Shown here: piece after piece, positions 44,347 to 52,714 of the stretch
How the letters are laid out: every line of letters starts with the position of its first letter
How positions within the stretch are numbered: the stretch's first letter is position 1
Made by a program: the position numbers and the translations under genes
The notes under the pieces: generated by a model
The model's input: the letters and a program-made list of their open reading frames with translations, nothing else
Told to the model about the DNA's origin: nothing
Databases searched by the model: none
Assembly (NCBI RefSeq): GCF_021654575.1
Contig: NZ_AP024488.1
Coordinates: 1,798,001-1,862,000 of the forward strand
Length of the DNA stretch: 64,000 bases
Source: Desulfoluna limicola
GTDB taxonomy: Bacteria; Desulfobacterota; Desulfobacteria; Desulfobacterales; Desulfolunaceae
Direction of reading: 5' to 3'

Positions 44347-45255
44347 ATGGATCTGGAGTATTTCCTGGAACTCTTTTTGGGAGGGTTGGTCAAGGGCAGC
44401 ATCTACGCCCTCATCGCCCTCGGATACACCATGGTGTACGGCATCATTGAGTTGATCAACTTTGCCCATGGGGAAATTTACATGCTGGGGGCCTATACCG
44501 CCCTCATTGTTGCCAGCGTTCTGACGGTTCTCGGTTTCCCGCATCTTTCCATTGTCGTGATTGCGGGCCTTGCAGCGGTCATCTACGCCTCGGCATACGG
44601 ATTCACTGTGGAGAAGGTTGCCTACAAGCCCCTGAGAAAAGCCCCGAGGCTCTCCCCCCTCATCAGCGCCATCGGTATGTCCATCTTTCTTCAGAACTAT
44701 GTGCTTCTGGCCCAGACCGACAAATTTCTCCCCTTTCCCGAGCTGATCCCCGAATTTGAGTTTTGGGAGCCCTACTCCCACATCATCGGCTCTCCCTCTC
44801 TGGTGATCCTCATCACCACCGTCGTGATCATGGTGATTCTCACCTACATCATCAAGTACACCACCATGGGCAAAGCGATGCGGGCCACGGCCCAGGACCG
44901 AACCATGGCCATGCTGGTGGGCATCTCCGTCAACAAAGTGATCTCCTTTACCTTTATCATGGGATCGAGCCTTGCCGCCATCGGCGGCGTTCTTGTGGCC
45001 TCACAGATGGGCCAGATCAACTTTTACATCGGCTTCATGGCAGGCATCAAAGCCTTTGCCGCTGCCGTCCTAGGTGGGATCGGCAGTATTCCCGGGGCGG
45101 TCCTCGGCGGGTTGGTTCTCGGCATGACCGAGAGTTTAGCCACCGGCTACATCTCGAGTGACTACGAAGATGTGTTCGCCTTTGCCCTTTTGGTACTGAT
45201 TCTCATTTTCAGGCCTTCCGGACTTCTCGGTCGCAACACCACCCAAAAAGTCTGA
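44347..45255 (+). CDS. livH: Branched-chain amino acid ABC transporter permease LivH
   Basis: 302 residues from ATG 44347 (MDLEYFLELFLGGLVKGSIY), preceded by GGAGACGG. The frame is open 32 codons further upstream, but that part lacks family resemblance. About eight membrane helices are present; YGIIELINFAHGEIYMLGAY near residue 35 and the ATPase-contact loop MGKAMRATAQDRTMAMLVGI are LivH hallmarks. AAVLGGIGSIPGAVLGGLVL is the conserved late block. It forms the inner-membrane channel with LivM. Confidence 0.93.
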   Translation: MDLEYFLELFLGGLVKGSIYALIALGYTMVYGIIELINFAHGEIYMLGAYTALIVASVLTVLGFPHLSIVVIAGLAAVIYASAYGFTVEKVAYKPLRKAPRLSPLISAIGMSIFLQNYVLLAQTDKFLPFPELIPEFEFWEPYSHIIGSPSLVILITTVVIMVILTYIIKYTTMGKAMRATAQDRTMAMLVGISVNKVISFTFIMGSSLAAIGGVLVASQMGQINFYIGFMAGIKAFAAAVLGGIGSIPGAVLGGLVLGMTESLATGYISSDYEDVFAFALLVLILIFRPSGLLGRNTTQKV

Positions 45256-45302
45256 TCAAGGGCACGGCCCATACCCGCAACCATGGATACAGGTACTTAA
45301 AG

Positions 45303-46556
45303 ATGTTCAAGTTATCTGAAATAAAGAAATCGATCATCGTCGCCCTCTGGTTTATCTTTCTGACCTTCCCCATCATGGTCATCAAGGTAAACACCATTGA
45401 CAATGAGATCATCTGGCGATGGCACAACATGTTTACCATCGGCATCGTGACCTTTACCCTCTCCCTCATCTGGCGATACTTCCAGGAGACCGAAGGGTCC
45501 GGCCGGAAAATAGCCGCGCTCTTCACCCAAAACCCGCTGACACGCAATATCAAAAGAGTTCTCTCCTCCAGCCGCCCCACGAAAGACGGTGTCATTCGGG
45601 AGTCCAGCCCCACCATCCAGCGCATCTTTTACGGCCTGCTGATTGTCGTGGCCCTTGTCTTCCCCTTTGCGAACGATTACCAGACCACCATCCTGACCAC
45701 GGCCCTCATGTACGTGATCCTGGGGCTGGGCCTCAACATTGCGGTGGGCCTGGCCGGCCTGCTCCACCTCGGTTATGTGGCATTCTACGCCGTGGGGGCA
45801 TACACCTACGCCCTTCTCAACATGTACTATGGCGTCGGTTTCTGGGTCGCCGTCCCCCTGGGCGGCATCCTCGCCACCCTCTTCGGCATCGCTCTGGGGA
45901 TCCCCGTCCTGCGGTTAAGGGGAGACTACCTGGCCATCGTCACCTTGGGCTTTGGGGAAATCACCCGGATTACCTTGGAAAACTGGGACGCCCTCACCCA
46001 GGGCCCAAGCGGCATCGCGCAGATTCCCAAACCCGGCCTCTTCGGCATAGAGCTCTCCACCCAACAGGGCATCATGTACGTCTACTACCTGGCTGTGGGG
46101 CTGGCTGTCCTGACGGTGTTTGCCACCTACAGGCTCCAGAACTCCCGCATCGGCCGGGCACTCATGGCCATGCGCGAAGATGAGATCGCTTCCCAGGCCA
46201 TGGGCATCGACATCACCCGGACAAAGCTCACCGCCTTTGCCCTGAGCGCTTTTTTTGCAGGGGTCGCCGGGGTTCTTTTTGCTGCAAAAACCGGATTTAT
46301 CAACCCCCAGAGTTTCACCTTCATGGAGTCGGCCATCATCCTCTCCATTGTGGTGCTGGGCGGTATGGGCTCCATCATCGGTGTGATCATCGGCGCCCTG
46401 ATCCTCATTCTCCTGCCCGAATATTTGCGGGAGGTGGGCAACTACCGCATGCTGCTCTTCGGTGCCAGTATGGTCATCATGATGATTTTCCGCCCCCAGG
46501 GCATTGTCTCCAACGTGCGCAAGGTATACAAGATTGACAAAGGGGGGCAGAAGTAA
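45303..46556 (+). CDS. livM: Branched-chain amino acid ABC transporter permease LivM
   Basis: 417 residues, longer than minimal LivM because of an N-terminal extension of about 105 residues with two helices (ALWFIFLTFPIMVIKVN) and a basic loop. This extended form is common in LivM proteins. The core has ILGLGLNIAVGLAGLLHLGY, LRGDYLAIVTLGFGEI and the contact loop GRALMAMREDEIASQAMGI. It pairs with LivH in the inner membrane. It ends one base before the livG ATG. Confidence 0.93.
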   Translation: MFKLSEIKKSIIVALWFIFLTFPIMVIKVNTIDNEIIWRWHNMFTIGIVTFTLSLIWRYFQETEGSGRKIAALFTQNPLTRNIKRVLSSSRPTKDGVIRESSPTIQRIFYGLLIVVALVFPFANDYQTTILTTALMYVILGLGLNIAVGLAGLLHLGYVAFYAVGAYTYALLNMYYGVGFWVAVPLGGILATLFGIALGIPVLRLRGDYLAIVTLGFGEITRITLENWDALTQGPSGIAQIPKPGLFGIELSTQQGIMYVYYLAVGLAVLTVFATYRLQNSRIGRALMAMREDEIASQAMGIDITRTKLTAFALSAFFAGVAGVLFAAKTGFINPQSFTFMESAIILSIVVLGGMGSIIGVIIGALILILLPEYLREVGNYRMLLFGASMVIMMIFRPQGIVSNVRKVYKIDKGGQK

Positions 46557-46557
46557 C

Positions 46558-47355
46558 ATGGCAACGGAAACGATACTAGACGTCAAGCAGCTGACCATGG
46601 ATTTCGGAGGCCTTCGCGCCTTGAACCATGTGGATCTGACCATCAACAAGGGGGAGATCGTCGCCCTTATCGGCCCCAACGGCGCGGGGAAAACAACGTT
46701 TTTCAACTGCGTCACCGGCATCTACACCCCCACCGGAGGAGATGTCTTTCTGGGTGGCGCTGGGCGGGTGCCGATCCGTATCAACGGCGTCAAACCCAAC
46801 CGCATCGCCGCCCTCGGCATGACCCGTACCTTTCAGAACATTCGCCTCTTTCAGAACATGACGGTTCTTGAAAATGTCATGATCGGTCGCCACGTCCGAT
46901 GCAAATCCGGAATTTTCGGAGCCCTGACCCGAAGCCCTGCCACCCGGAGCGAAGAGAAAAAGGCCATCGCCGATGCTTACCGGCTCCTCGAGAAGGTGGA
47001 CCTGGCCGATTGGGCAAACGAGTTCTCCAAGAACCTCCCCTACGGTGCCCAGAGGCGTCTGGAGATTGCCCGGGCCATGGCAACAGACCCCGTCCTCCTT
47101 CTTCTGGATGAACCCGCTGCCGGCATGAACCCCCAGGAAACCCAGGAGCTGGACACCCTGATCCGAAAGATCCGGGATGAAGAGGAGATCACCATCCTCC
47201 TCATCGAGCACGACATGAAGCTTGTGATGAACCTCTCTGAACGCATCTATGTCATGGATTACGGCAGCCCGATCGCCACTGGCACTCCCATGGAAATCAA
47301 GAACAACCCTGCCGTCATCAAGGCGTATCTCGGAGAAGAGGTGGTCGATGCTTAA
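46558..47355 (+). CDS. livG: Branched-chain amino acid ABC transporter ATPase LivG
   Basis: 265 residues from ATG 46558 behind AGGGGGG. Walker A is GPNGAGKTTFFN, the Q-loop region is RTFQNIRLFQNMTVLENV, the signature is represented by LPYGAQRRLEIARAMA and Walker B is LLLLDEPAAGMN. This LPYGAQRRLEIARA signature is specific to LivG. It works with LivF as the ATPase pair of the importer. The stop overlaps the livF start by eight bases. Confidence 0.94.
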   Translation: MATETILDVKQLTMDFGGLRALNHVDLTINKGEIVALIGPNGAGKTTFFNCVTGIYTPTGGDVFLGGAGRVPIRINGVKPNRIAALGMTRTFQNIRLFQNMTVLENVMIGRHVRCKSGIFGALTRSPATRSEEKKAIADAYRLLEKVDLADWANEFSKNLPYGAQRRLEIARAMATDPVLLLLDEPAAGMNPQETQELDTLIRKIRDEEEITILLIEHDMKLVMNLSERIYVMDYGSPIATGTPMEIKNNPAVIKAYLGEEVVDA

Positions 47356-48055
47356 GCTCACCAATGTCAACACGTTTTACGGAAACATCCAGGCCCTGAA
47401 GAACCTCTCCATCGAGATCAACGAAGGGGAGATCATCACCCTCATCGGCGCCAACGGTGCCGGCAAAACCAGCACCCTCATGTCCATCTCAGGGGTGGTG
47501 TCACCGAGGTCCGGAGAGATCACCTTCGACGGCGTCCCCATTCACGCCATGAGCCCTGAAAAGATTGTAAAAATGGGTCTCTGCCAGGTTCCCGAAGGAC
47601 GGCGGATCTTTCCCCAGTTAACGGTCCTTGAAAACCTCGACATGGGCGCCTACCTGCGCGATGACAAAGAGGGCATCAAGCAGGACTTAGAGTATGTGAT
47701 GGATCTTTTCCCCATCTTGAAGGAGCGACGTCACCAGGCAGGCGGAACCCTCTCCGGGGGGGAACAGCAGATGCTCGCCATCTCACGGGCACTCATGACG
47801 CGGCCGCGACTCCTTCTTCTGGACGAACCCTCCCTGGGCCTGGCTCCCCTCATCATCCGGCAAATTTTTGATATCATCAAACGCATCAACAAGGAGAACG
47901 GCACCACCATCTTTCTTGTGGAGCAAAACGCCAACCTCGCCCTGAAATCGGCCCACCGGGGATATGTGATGGAAAACGGCGTGGTCACCCTCTCCGACTC
48001 CGCCGACAACCTCCTGGCCAATGAGGATGTAAAAAAAGCGTACCTCGGGATCTGA
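47348..48055 (+). CDS. livF: Branched-chain amino acid ABC transporter ATPase LivF
   Basis: 235 residues from ATG 47348, chosen because MLKLTNVNTFYGNIQALKN is the normal LivF start; the open frame upstream overlaps livG and is not used. Walker A GANGAGKTSTL, LCQVPEGRRIFPQLTVLENL, signature LSGGEQQMLAISRALM and Walker B LLLLDEPSLGL are all present. It overlaps livG by eight bases. It is last in the operon, with a terminator at 48111-48150. Confidence 0.94.
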   Translation: MLKLTNVNTFYGNIQALKNLSIEINEGEIITLIGANGAGKTSTLMSISGVVSPRSGEITFDGVPIHAMSPEKIVKMGLCQVPEGRRIFPQLTVLENLDMGAYLRDDKEGIKQDLEYVMDLFPILKERRHQAGGTLSGGEQQMLAISRALMTRPRLLLLDEPSLGLAPLIIRQIFDIIKRINKENGTTIFLVEQNANLALKSAHRGYVMENGVVTLSDSADNLLANEDVKKAYLGI

Positions 48056-48110
48056 TAACTGACGAAACGATTCAGAGCAGCCAGAGCTGACCCATTACGA
48101 GAAAAACACG

Positions 48111-48153
48111 AAGGGGCGTTTCCACCATGATACCGGTGAAAACGCCCCTTTTG
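48111..48153 (+). terminator. Terminator of the liv operon
   Basis: AAGGGGCGTTTCCACC pairs with GGTGAAAACGCCCCTT, followed by TTGTTT, about 55 bases after the livF stop. Confidence 0.85.
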
Positions 48154-48176
48154 TTTCGGATCAAACGCGGTTTAGC

Positions 48177-48635
48177 CTACTGCATGGCAACGACCTCTTT
48201 TAAATAGATCACATGATCGATCTGGGCTTTCGATGCCTCGTTCAACGAGAGGAACCGGACCTTGCAGAGACGCTTGATCTCCTTTCCATGGCCCATCTCA
48301 TCCAGTGGGCTATCGGAGATCACCTTAAAAGGAAGGTTGTCAGCCAGAAACCCCTTTCCTGCCACCACGATCTCCGCGCTGGAAAGTGCTCCTGTCTCGA
48401 TGGGGGTCTTGCTGAAATAAACAAAACTCATGGTCACATGCCCGATGGAGAGGATCTGGCAGATCTGAGGAGCCATCTCAGGAATCACCGCATACACCCC
48501 CTCTGACAACCAGGCCAGCCCCTTCAGCACCCCTTTATCACGCTGAATCCCCTGGGAAGTGGTTTCAGCTTTCTGACGCATGAGGCATCGGTGGCACATG
48601 GTGACATCCAGGCGGCGTTCCTTTTGCTCCATCAT
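48177..48635 (-). CDS. PilZ-like domain protein
   Basis: 152 residues from ATG 48635, six bases after GGAGG (48642-48646); the frame is open further upstream but without support. A CHRC...C-type N-terminal segment (MCHRCLMRQK) precedes a beta-rich domain that ends KRLCKVRFLSLNEASKAQID, the usual PilZ ending in which strands lead into a closing helix. The early R-x-x-x-R and D/N-x-S-x-x-G c-di-GMP motifs are not clear (LAWLSEGVYAVI is the nearest), so it may not bind c-di-GMP. Convergent with livF. Confidence 0.5.
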   Translation of the reverse strand: MMEQKERRLDVTMCHRCLMRQKAETTSQGIQRDKGVLKGLAWLSEGVYAVIPEMAPQICQILSIGHVTMSFVYFSKTPIETGALSSAEIVVAGKGFLADNLPFKVISDSPLDEMGHGKEIKRLCKVRFLSLNEASKAQIDHVIYLKEVVAMQ

Positions 48636-48695
48636 AATAGACCTCCATGATCTGGGAATTGCTGATTTCGGGTAAGAATGAGGCTCAGATCGCAA

Positions 48696-49125
48696 GCTGG
48701 GTCAGACATGACTCCCTACCCGCCGGTATAAGTCCAAATGCCGTATTGAGAGGTTCCTCCAGACGTTGGAGGATTGGTGTGCCTTAAAAAATGCGTTCCT
48801 TGCCATGACGTTTGTTTACTTTAATGTGGGGTTCATATTATTTTGGAGGTGATGCTTTGTCTATAGATACAAATGATCATTTTCATGGGCATTCCCCCCA
48901 CGGGAACCAATCATAAAGAGACATCCCGGGATAATTCCACAAAGATGGCGCCTTCATCGTGGGAATGCCTCCCGAATGATCTTCCCCCTCCGGAGGAGTA
49001 CCGGCCAGAGCCAGCTTGTCTCTATCGATACCTGCCTCACCCGGGACACCCGGACTCGAGACAGTCAGCAATAAGGCATTTGGCGTGACATTTATTGTGT
49101 TCACTATACCTTAAAAGGGATTCGC
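48696..49125 (+). promoter_or_regulatory. Structured leader of the methyltransferase gene; possible cobalamin-type riboswitch
   Basis: The 430-base gap contains AGCCAG (about 49009-49014) followed by ATACCTGCC (about 49028-49036), like the AGCCAGG...ACCTGCC end of cobalamin riboswitches but with extra bases between. A stem TGTCTC...GAGACA encloses CCGGG/CCCGG, showing folding potential (49018-49065). GGAGGAGTACCGGCC lies before it. The upstream conserved box of the cobalamin element is not convincing, so this is only suggestive. A corrinoid-linked methyltransferase downstream would make sense of it. Confidence 0.3.
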
Positions 49126-49926
49126 ATGCGTATCGTTTCCGATAACTTCCAGATTATCAACCCGGCCATGTATGACGCCGTCATCCAGAAAAAGGCACCG
49201 TTCATCACCTCCTTTATCAATCGAATGATCGCATCGGGAAGCGATGGCATCGACTTGAATCTCGGTCCCCTCGGCAAGGAAAGCCCCACAGTGATTCCCT
49301 ACCTTCTGGATGTTGTCCGGAGCGTAACCCACCTCCCCCTCTTCGTTGACTCCCCCAGTGCCGAAGCCGCGCAACTTGCCCTTGCCACAGGACACATCGG
49401 CCTCCATATCAATGGATTCTCCCTCCAGCCAGAACGATTTCACGCATTTCTTCCCTTGATGATGCAGTACGAATCGGCGCATTTTGTGGGGTACCTGCTT
49501 TCCGAAAACGGGGCAGTCCCCACAGAGCCTGATGGACGGCTGCACGTGGCGGCATCGCTCTTCGAATCCGTGGTTTCGAAAGGGCCCGACCTTCTGAGCC
49601 GACTCATTGTCGACCCGGTTGTGGTCCCCCTGCTCTGGGATGAAGGGGCCTTTCAGGCCCTTGAGGTGATTCGAACCCTGCGCACCTTACCCGAACTTGC
49701 CGGGCAGCCTGTCCAGAGCATGGCAGGGCTCTCCAACCTCACCAGCGGAAAGGTCCCGTTGGCAAAACGCACGGTGATGGAACAGAGCTACATCCCCCTC
49801 CTGGCAGAGGCCGGGTTGGATTATATCCTGATGAACACCAACAGACACGAGAGTATCCACAGTGTTCATGCTGCCAACCTCCTCACCGGAGGGCTCCCCT
49901 TCTCCTGGGAGGCCCTGCCAGTGTAA
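49126..49926 (+). CDS. Pterin-binding (dihydropteroate synthase-like) methyltransferase
   Basis: 266 residues with a TIM-barrel pterin-binding layout. MRIVSDNFQIINPAMYDAVI begins the protein, GSDGIDLNLGPLGK corresponds to the D-x-N-x-G pterin strand, and VTHLPLFVDSPSAEAAQLAL matches the LPL-x-x-D strand of methyltetrahydrofolate:corrinoid methyltransferases (AcsE/MtgA/MetH type). The C-terminal NRHESIHSVHAANLLTGG may close the site. Family members move a methyl group between tetrahydrofolate and a corrinoid protein. No corrinoid protein is adjacent, so the exact partner is unknown. A terminator follows. Confidence 0.75.
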   Translation: MRIVSDNFQIINPAMYDAVIQKKAPFITSFINRMIASGSDGIDLNLGPLGKESPTVIPYLLDVVRSVTHLPLFVDSPSAEAAQLALATGHIGLHINGFSLQPERFHAFLPLMMQYESAHFVGYLLSENGAVPTEPDGRLHVAASLFESVVSKGPDLLSRLIVDPVVVPLLWDEGAFQALEVIRTLRTLPELAGQPVQSMAGLSNLTSGKVPLAKRTVMEQSYIPLLAEAGLDYILMNTNRHESIHSVHAANLLTGGLPFSWEALPV

Positions 49927-49930
49927 CCAA

Positions 49931-49965
49931 AAAACGCCATGGCGACCTCGTCTCCACGGCGTTTT
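49931..49965 (+). terminator. Terminator after the pterin-binding methyltransferase
   Basis: AAAACGCC pairs with GGCGTTTT across a loop that can fold further (ATGGCGACC...), five bases past the stop. Confidence 0.7.
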
Positions 49966-49982
49966 CCGGTACAAACCAAAGC

Positions 49983-50192
49983 TGCCTCCGGCAGGTCCGC
50001 CGGAGGCCCTTTTGCCTGAACTGAACAGTTACAAGTCTAATTGTCTTCAGGGTCCAATTTTTGGGTCAACACAGCCACAGCGTTTGTACACGGGCACAGC
50101 CCGTCAACAAATGTCTCGTACCGGAAAGACGAGGGGACGATACATTTGGCAAGCTGGGCTCTAAGGGTTGAGCTCCTGGCCGCCGGAGGCCA
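49983..50192. repeat. Composite repeat overlapping the 3' end of the acyl-CoA synthetase gene
   Basis: Left: GCCTCCGGCAGGTCCGCCGGAGGC, itself an inverted repeat, with CTGAACTGAACAGTTAC following. Middle (about 50107-50150): the hairpin CAAATGTCTCGTACC against GAGGGGACGATACATTTG with loop GGAAAGAC. Right: CTGGCCGCCGGAGGCCA. The right end lies inside the reading frame that ends at 50161, so the last codons of that gene come from repeat sequence. Confidence 0.65.
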
Positions 50193-52362
50193 CTTGTGAG
50201 TCCTCCCCCTGATCTTCCCCTTCGTCGCCATTCGGCAGGGATGTATCCTTCAAACGCAAAACGATATCAGCCACAGTGGCGCCTTTTCCCTTGGGATGGA
50301 CAAGGAGGGGATTGATATCGAGTTCCAGGATCTCGGGATGGTCCTCCGCCATCTTCGCCACCCGCACCAGGGATTTTTCAATCTCTTCGATATCGGCATG
50401 GGCTTTGCCCCTGAAGCCGGTAAGAAGGGGATAGGCCCTGATGCTCTTAACCATGCGTCGCGCCGTGTTGCGCCCGAAGGGGGCGACCCGGAACACCACA
50501 TCTTTGAAGAGCTCTACGAAGATCCCGCCCAAGCCGAACATCACCATGGGGCCAAACTGCCGATCCCGTTTCATGCCGACGATCACCTCGTCCCCGGGAA
50601 GAGCCATCTGCTGCACCAGAACCCCACGGATGCGGGCATCCTCTTTGTACGCACCGGCACATGCCACTATGTCGTCATAGGTGGACTCCACCTCACCGGG
50701 GTCCCGGATTCCCACCCTCACGCCTTTGGCATCGGACTTGTGCATGATATCCGGAGAGACAATCTTCATCACGACCGGGTAACCGATGCGCCTGGCGATG
50801 TCCACTGCGGCCGAGGCTGACGTTGCAATCTCCATGTCCAGAGTCTTCAGGCCGTAGCACTGAAGAATCTGACTCCCCTCGTACTCGCCCAAAACGGTCT
50901 GCCCGTTTTCAAGGTGCTCCCGGATAAGCGCCCCTGCCCTTTCGGTATCGTATTCCAATGAATACTGGGGAAGCATACGGCGGCTCAGCCAGCGATGGGC
51001 CAGATAGAGTTTGCCCAGCACTTTGGCGGCATTTTCAGGAAAATCGTATACCGGCACCCCGGCCTTCTGGAGTATGCCCACCCCTTCTGAGACGTCAACC
51101 ACGCCCATAAAGGCACAGGTAATGGGTTTTAAGGTGCGACGGGAAATTTCGGCAATGGCCCTGGCCGTCCCGATGGCATCGGTCATGGACTGGGGCGTAA
51201 GAATAATCAGGGCACCGTCCACCCCTTCGTCGCTGATCACCGTGGTCAGTGCATTTTCATAACGGTCCCTTGCGGCATCCCCGATCACATCCACCGGGTT
51301 GTTGAAGTTGGCTGTGGGAGGCAGGTGACGTTTCAACTCCTCCACCGTCTCCTCACTGAATTTGGCAAGGTTCATGCCGGCGTTTTCCGTCATGTCCGTG
51401 GCAATGATGCCCGGCCCGCCCGCATTGGTCACAATGGCAATATTGCGGCCTGTAGGGTACTTGCGTGGGGCAAACCCCTGAGCCAGGTCAAACAGCTCGT
51501 TCACCGACTCGCAACGGACGATACCCGCCTCGGCAAAGAGCGCATCGTAGACAGCATCGGACCCGGCCAGAGAACCGGTATGCGATGCGGCAGCGGCGGC
51601 CCCTGCCACAGAACGCCCCGATTTAATGACCAGAATGGGGGTGGGGTTGTCACCGGAGGTAATCTCCTTGGCAACATCTATAAACTCCTTGCCGTTTCGG
51701 GACAGTTCCTCCATGTAGATCATGATCACATGGGTTTCCGGGTCTGCATGGTAGTACCGAAGGAGGTCAAGCTCGTCCACGTCGGCCTTGTTGCCAATGG
51801 AGACAAACTTGGAAAACCCGAAGCCGCGATCTGCTGCAAAGTCCAGAACGGCGGTGCAGAGGGCCCCGCTTTGCGAGATAAACGAAATGTGGCCCATGGC
51901 AGGCATGCGCGCTGAGAAACTGGCATTGACGGACACTGTGGGGGATGGATTGATGACCCCCAGGCAGTTGGGCCCCACGATACGGATGCCCGCCTCTTTA
52001 CAGATCTCTTTGATCTTCTCCTCGATTTCAAGCCCCTCGCCCCCGACCTCCTTGAAACCGGCGGAGATGATCACCACCCCTTTGACTTTTTTGATCACAC
52101 ACTCCTCAATGGCCTTCAATGCCGCAGAGGGGGGAAGGATGATCAGGGCAAGATCAATGGTATCGGGAATGGTCAGGATCGACTCGTAGCAACGCACACT
52201 CAAAATGGACTTGGCCTTGGGGTTGACCGGGTAAAGGGTCCCCTGAAACCCCCCATGAAGAATGTTGCTGAAAATATCATGGCCTACCTTGCCCTTGCTG
52301 GTGGACGTGCCGAGAACGGCGATGGATTGAGGCGAAAAGATGGCGTCCAGACTGTGTCCCAT
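50161..52362 (-). CDS. Acyl/acetyl-CoA synthetase, ADP-forming (fused alpha-beta)
   Basis: 733 residues from ATG 52362, behind AAGGGGG (MGHSLDAIFSPQSIAVLGTS). The order is a CoA-binding Rossmann domain, ligase-CoA domains with the phospho-His segment AAASHTGSLAGSDAVYDALF and IVTNAGGPGIIATD, then a C-terminal ATP-grasp domain (IGYPVVMKIVSPDIMHKSDA, with its His). It converts acyl-CoA, ADP and phosphate to acid, CoA and ATP, giving substrate-level ATP from fermentation or oxidation of amino acids. The substrate acid cannot be read. The last dozen residues (SQVASGGQELNP) are encoded by repeat DNA and are probably not conserved. Confidence 0.9.
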   Translation of the reverse strand: MGHSLDAIFSPQSIAVLGTSTSKGKVGHDIFSNILHGGFQGTLYPVNPKAKSILSVRCYESILTIPDTIDLALIILPPSAALKAIEECVIKKVKGVVIISAGFKEVGGEGLEIEEKIKEICKEAGIRIVGPNCLGVINPSPTVSVNASFSARMPAMGHISFISQSGALCTAVLDFAADRGFGFSKFVSIGNKADVDELDLLRYYHADPETHVIMIYMEELSRNGKEFIDVAKEITSGDNPTPILVIKSGRSVAGAAAAASHTGSLAGSDAVYDALFAEAGIVRCESVNELFDLAQGFAPRKYPTGRNIAIVTNAGGPGIIATDMTENAGMNLAKFSEETVEELKRHLPPTANFNNPVDVIGDAARDRYENALTTVISDEGVDGALIILTPQSMTDAIGTARAIAEISRRTLKPITCAFMGVVDVSEGVGILQKAGVPVYDFPENAAKVLGKLYLAHRWLSRRMLPQYSLEYDTERAGALIREHLENGQTVLGEYEGSQILQCYGLKTLDMEIATSASAAVDIARRIGYPVVMKIVSPDIMHKSDAKGVRVGIRDPGEVESTYDDIVACAGAYKEDARIRGVLVQQMALPGDEVIVGMKRDRQFGPMVMFGLGGIFVELFKDVVFRVAPFGRNTARRMVKSIRAYPLLTGFRGKAHADIEEIEKSLVRVAKMAEDHPEILELDINPLLVHPKGKGATVADIVLRLKDTSLPNGDEGEDQGEDSQVASGGQELNP

Positions 52363-52714
52363 GGGTCGACCCCCTTGGCTGTAGTTGATGTGCGAATATA
52401 ACGAACGGTTTTCACGCCGTTTGCTCACCAGGTAGCGGCTGCCATGCCCCACGTTTGCTCCCGGACACCGGGATATCGTCAGGCACACCGCATTGCCGAT
52501 AACGCTGTATTGATATAAGAAAACCGCAAATACATCGTATGAAGTAAACCCCTTTTAAATGATCCTGTCAAACAGAACCATGCACCTCCTTGCCGCCCAA
52601 GGCGTTCTTGGGTTCGCCTGATTGGGTGATGCGACAAAAAAAGCGGGACCGCCTTCCGCGCGGTCCCGCTTGGTCACCCACATTCAACCATCCGTTCAAA
52701 GTGGCAGGCCCCCC
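52363..52714. other. Gap holding the synthetase leader and the barrel terminator
   Basis: Apart from the terminator at 52641-52671 nothing is recognised. The synthetase leader is short, and no palindrome or repeat copy stands out. Confidence 0.4.
52641..52671 (-). terminator. Terminator of the first lipoprotein-barrel cassette
   Basis: On the minus strand AAGCGGGACCG pairs with CGGTCCCGCTT around GCGCGGAAGG-type bases and is followed by TTTTT. Located about 45 bases after the barrel stop. Confidence 0.88.

Noticed and set aside
42916..48055. Longer starts for livK, livH, livG and livF
   Set aside because: Each open extension lacks family resemblance, and a good ribosome binding site marks the downstream start (or, for livF, the conserved N-terminus).
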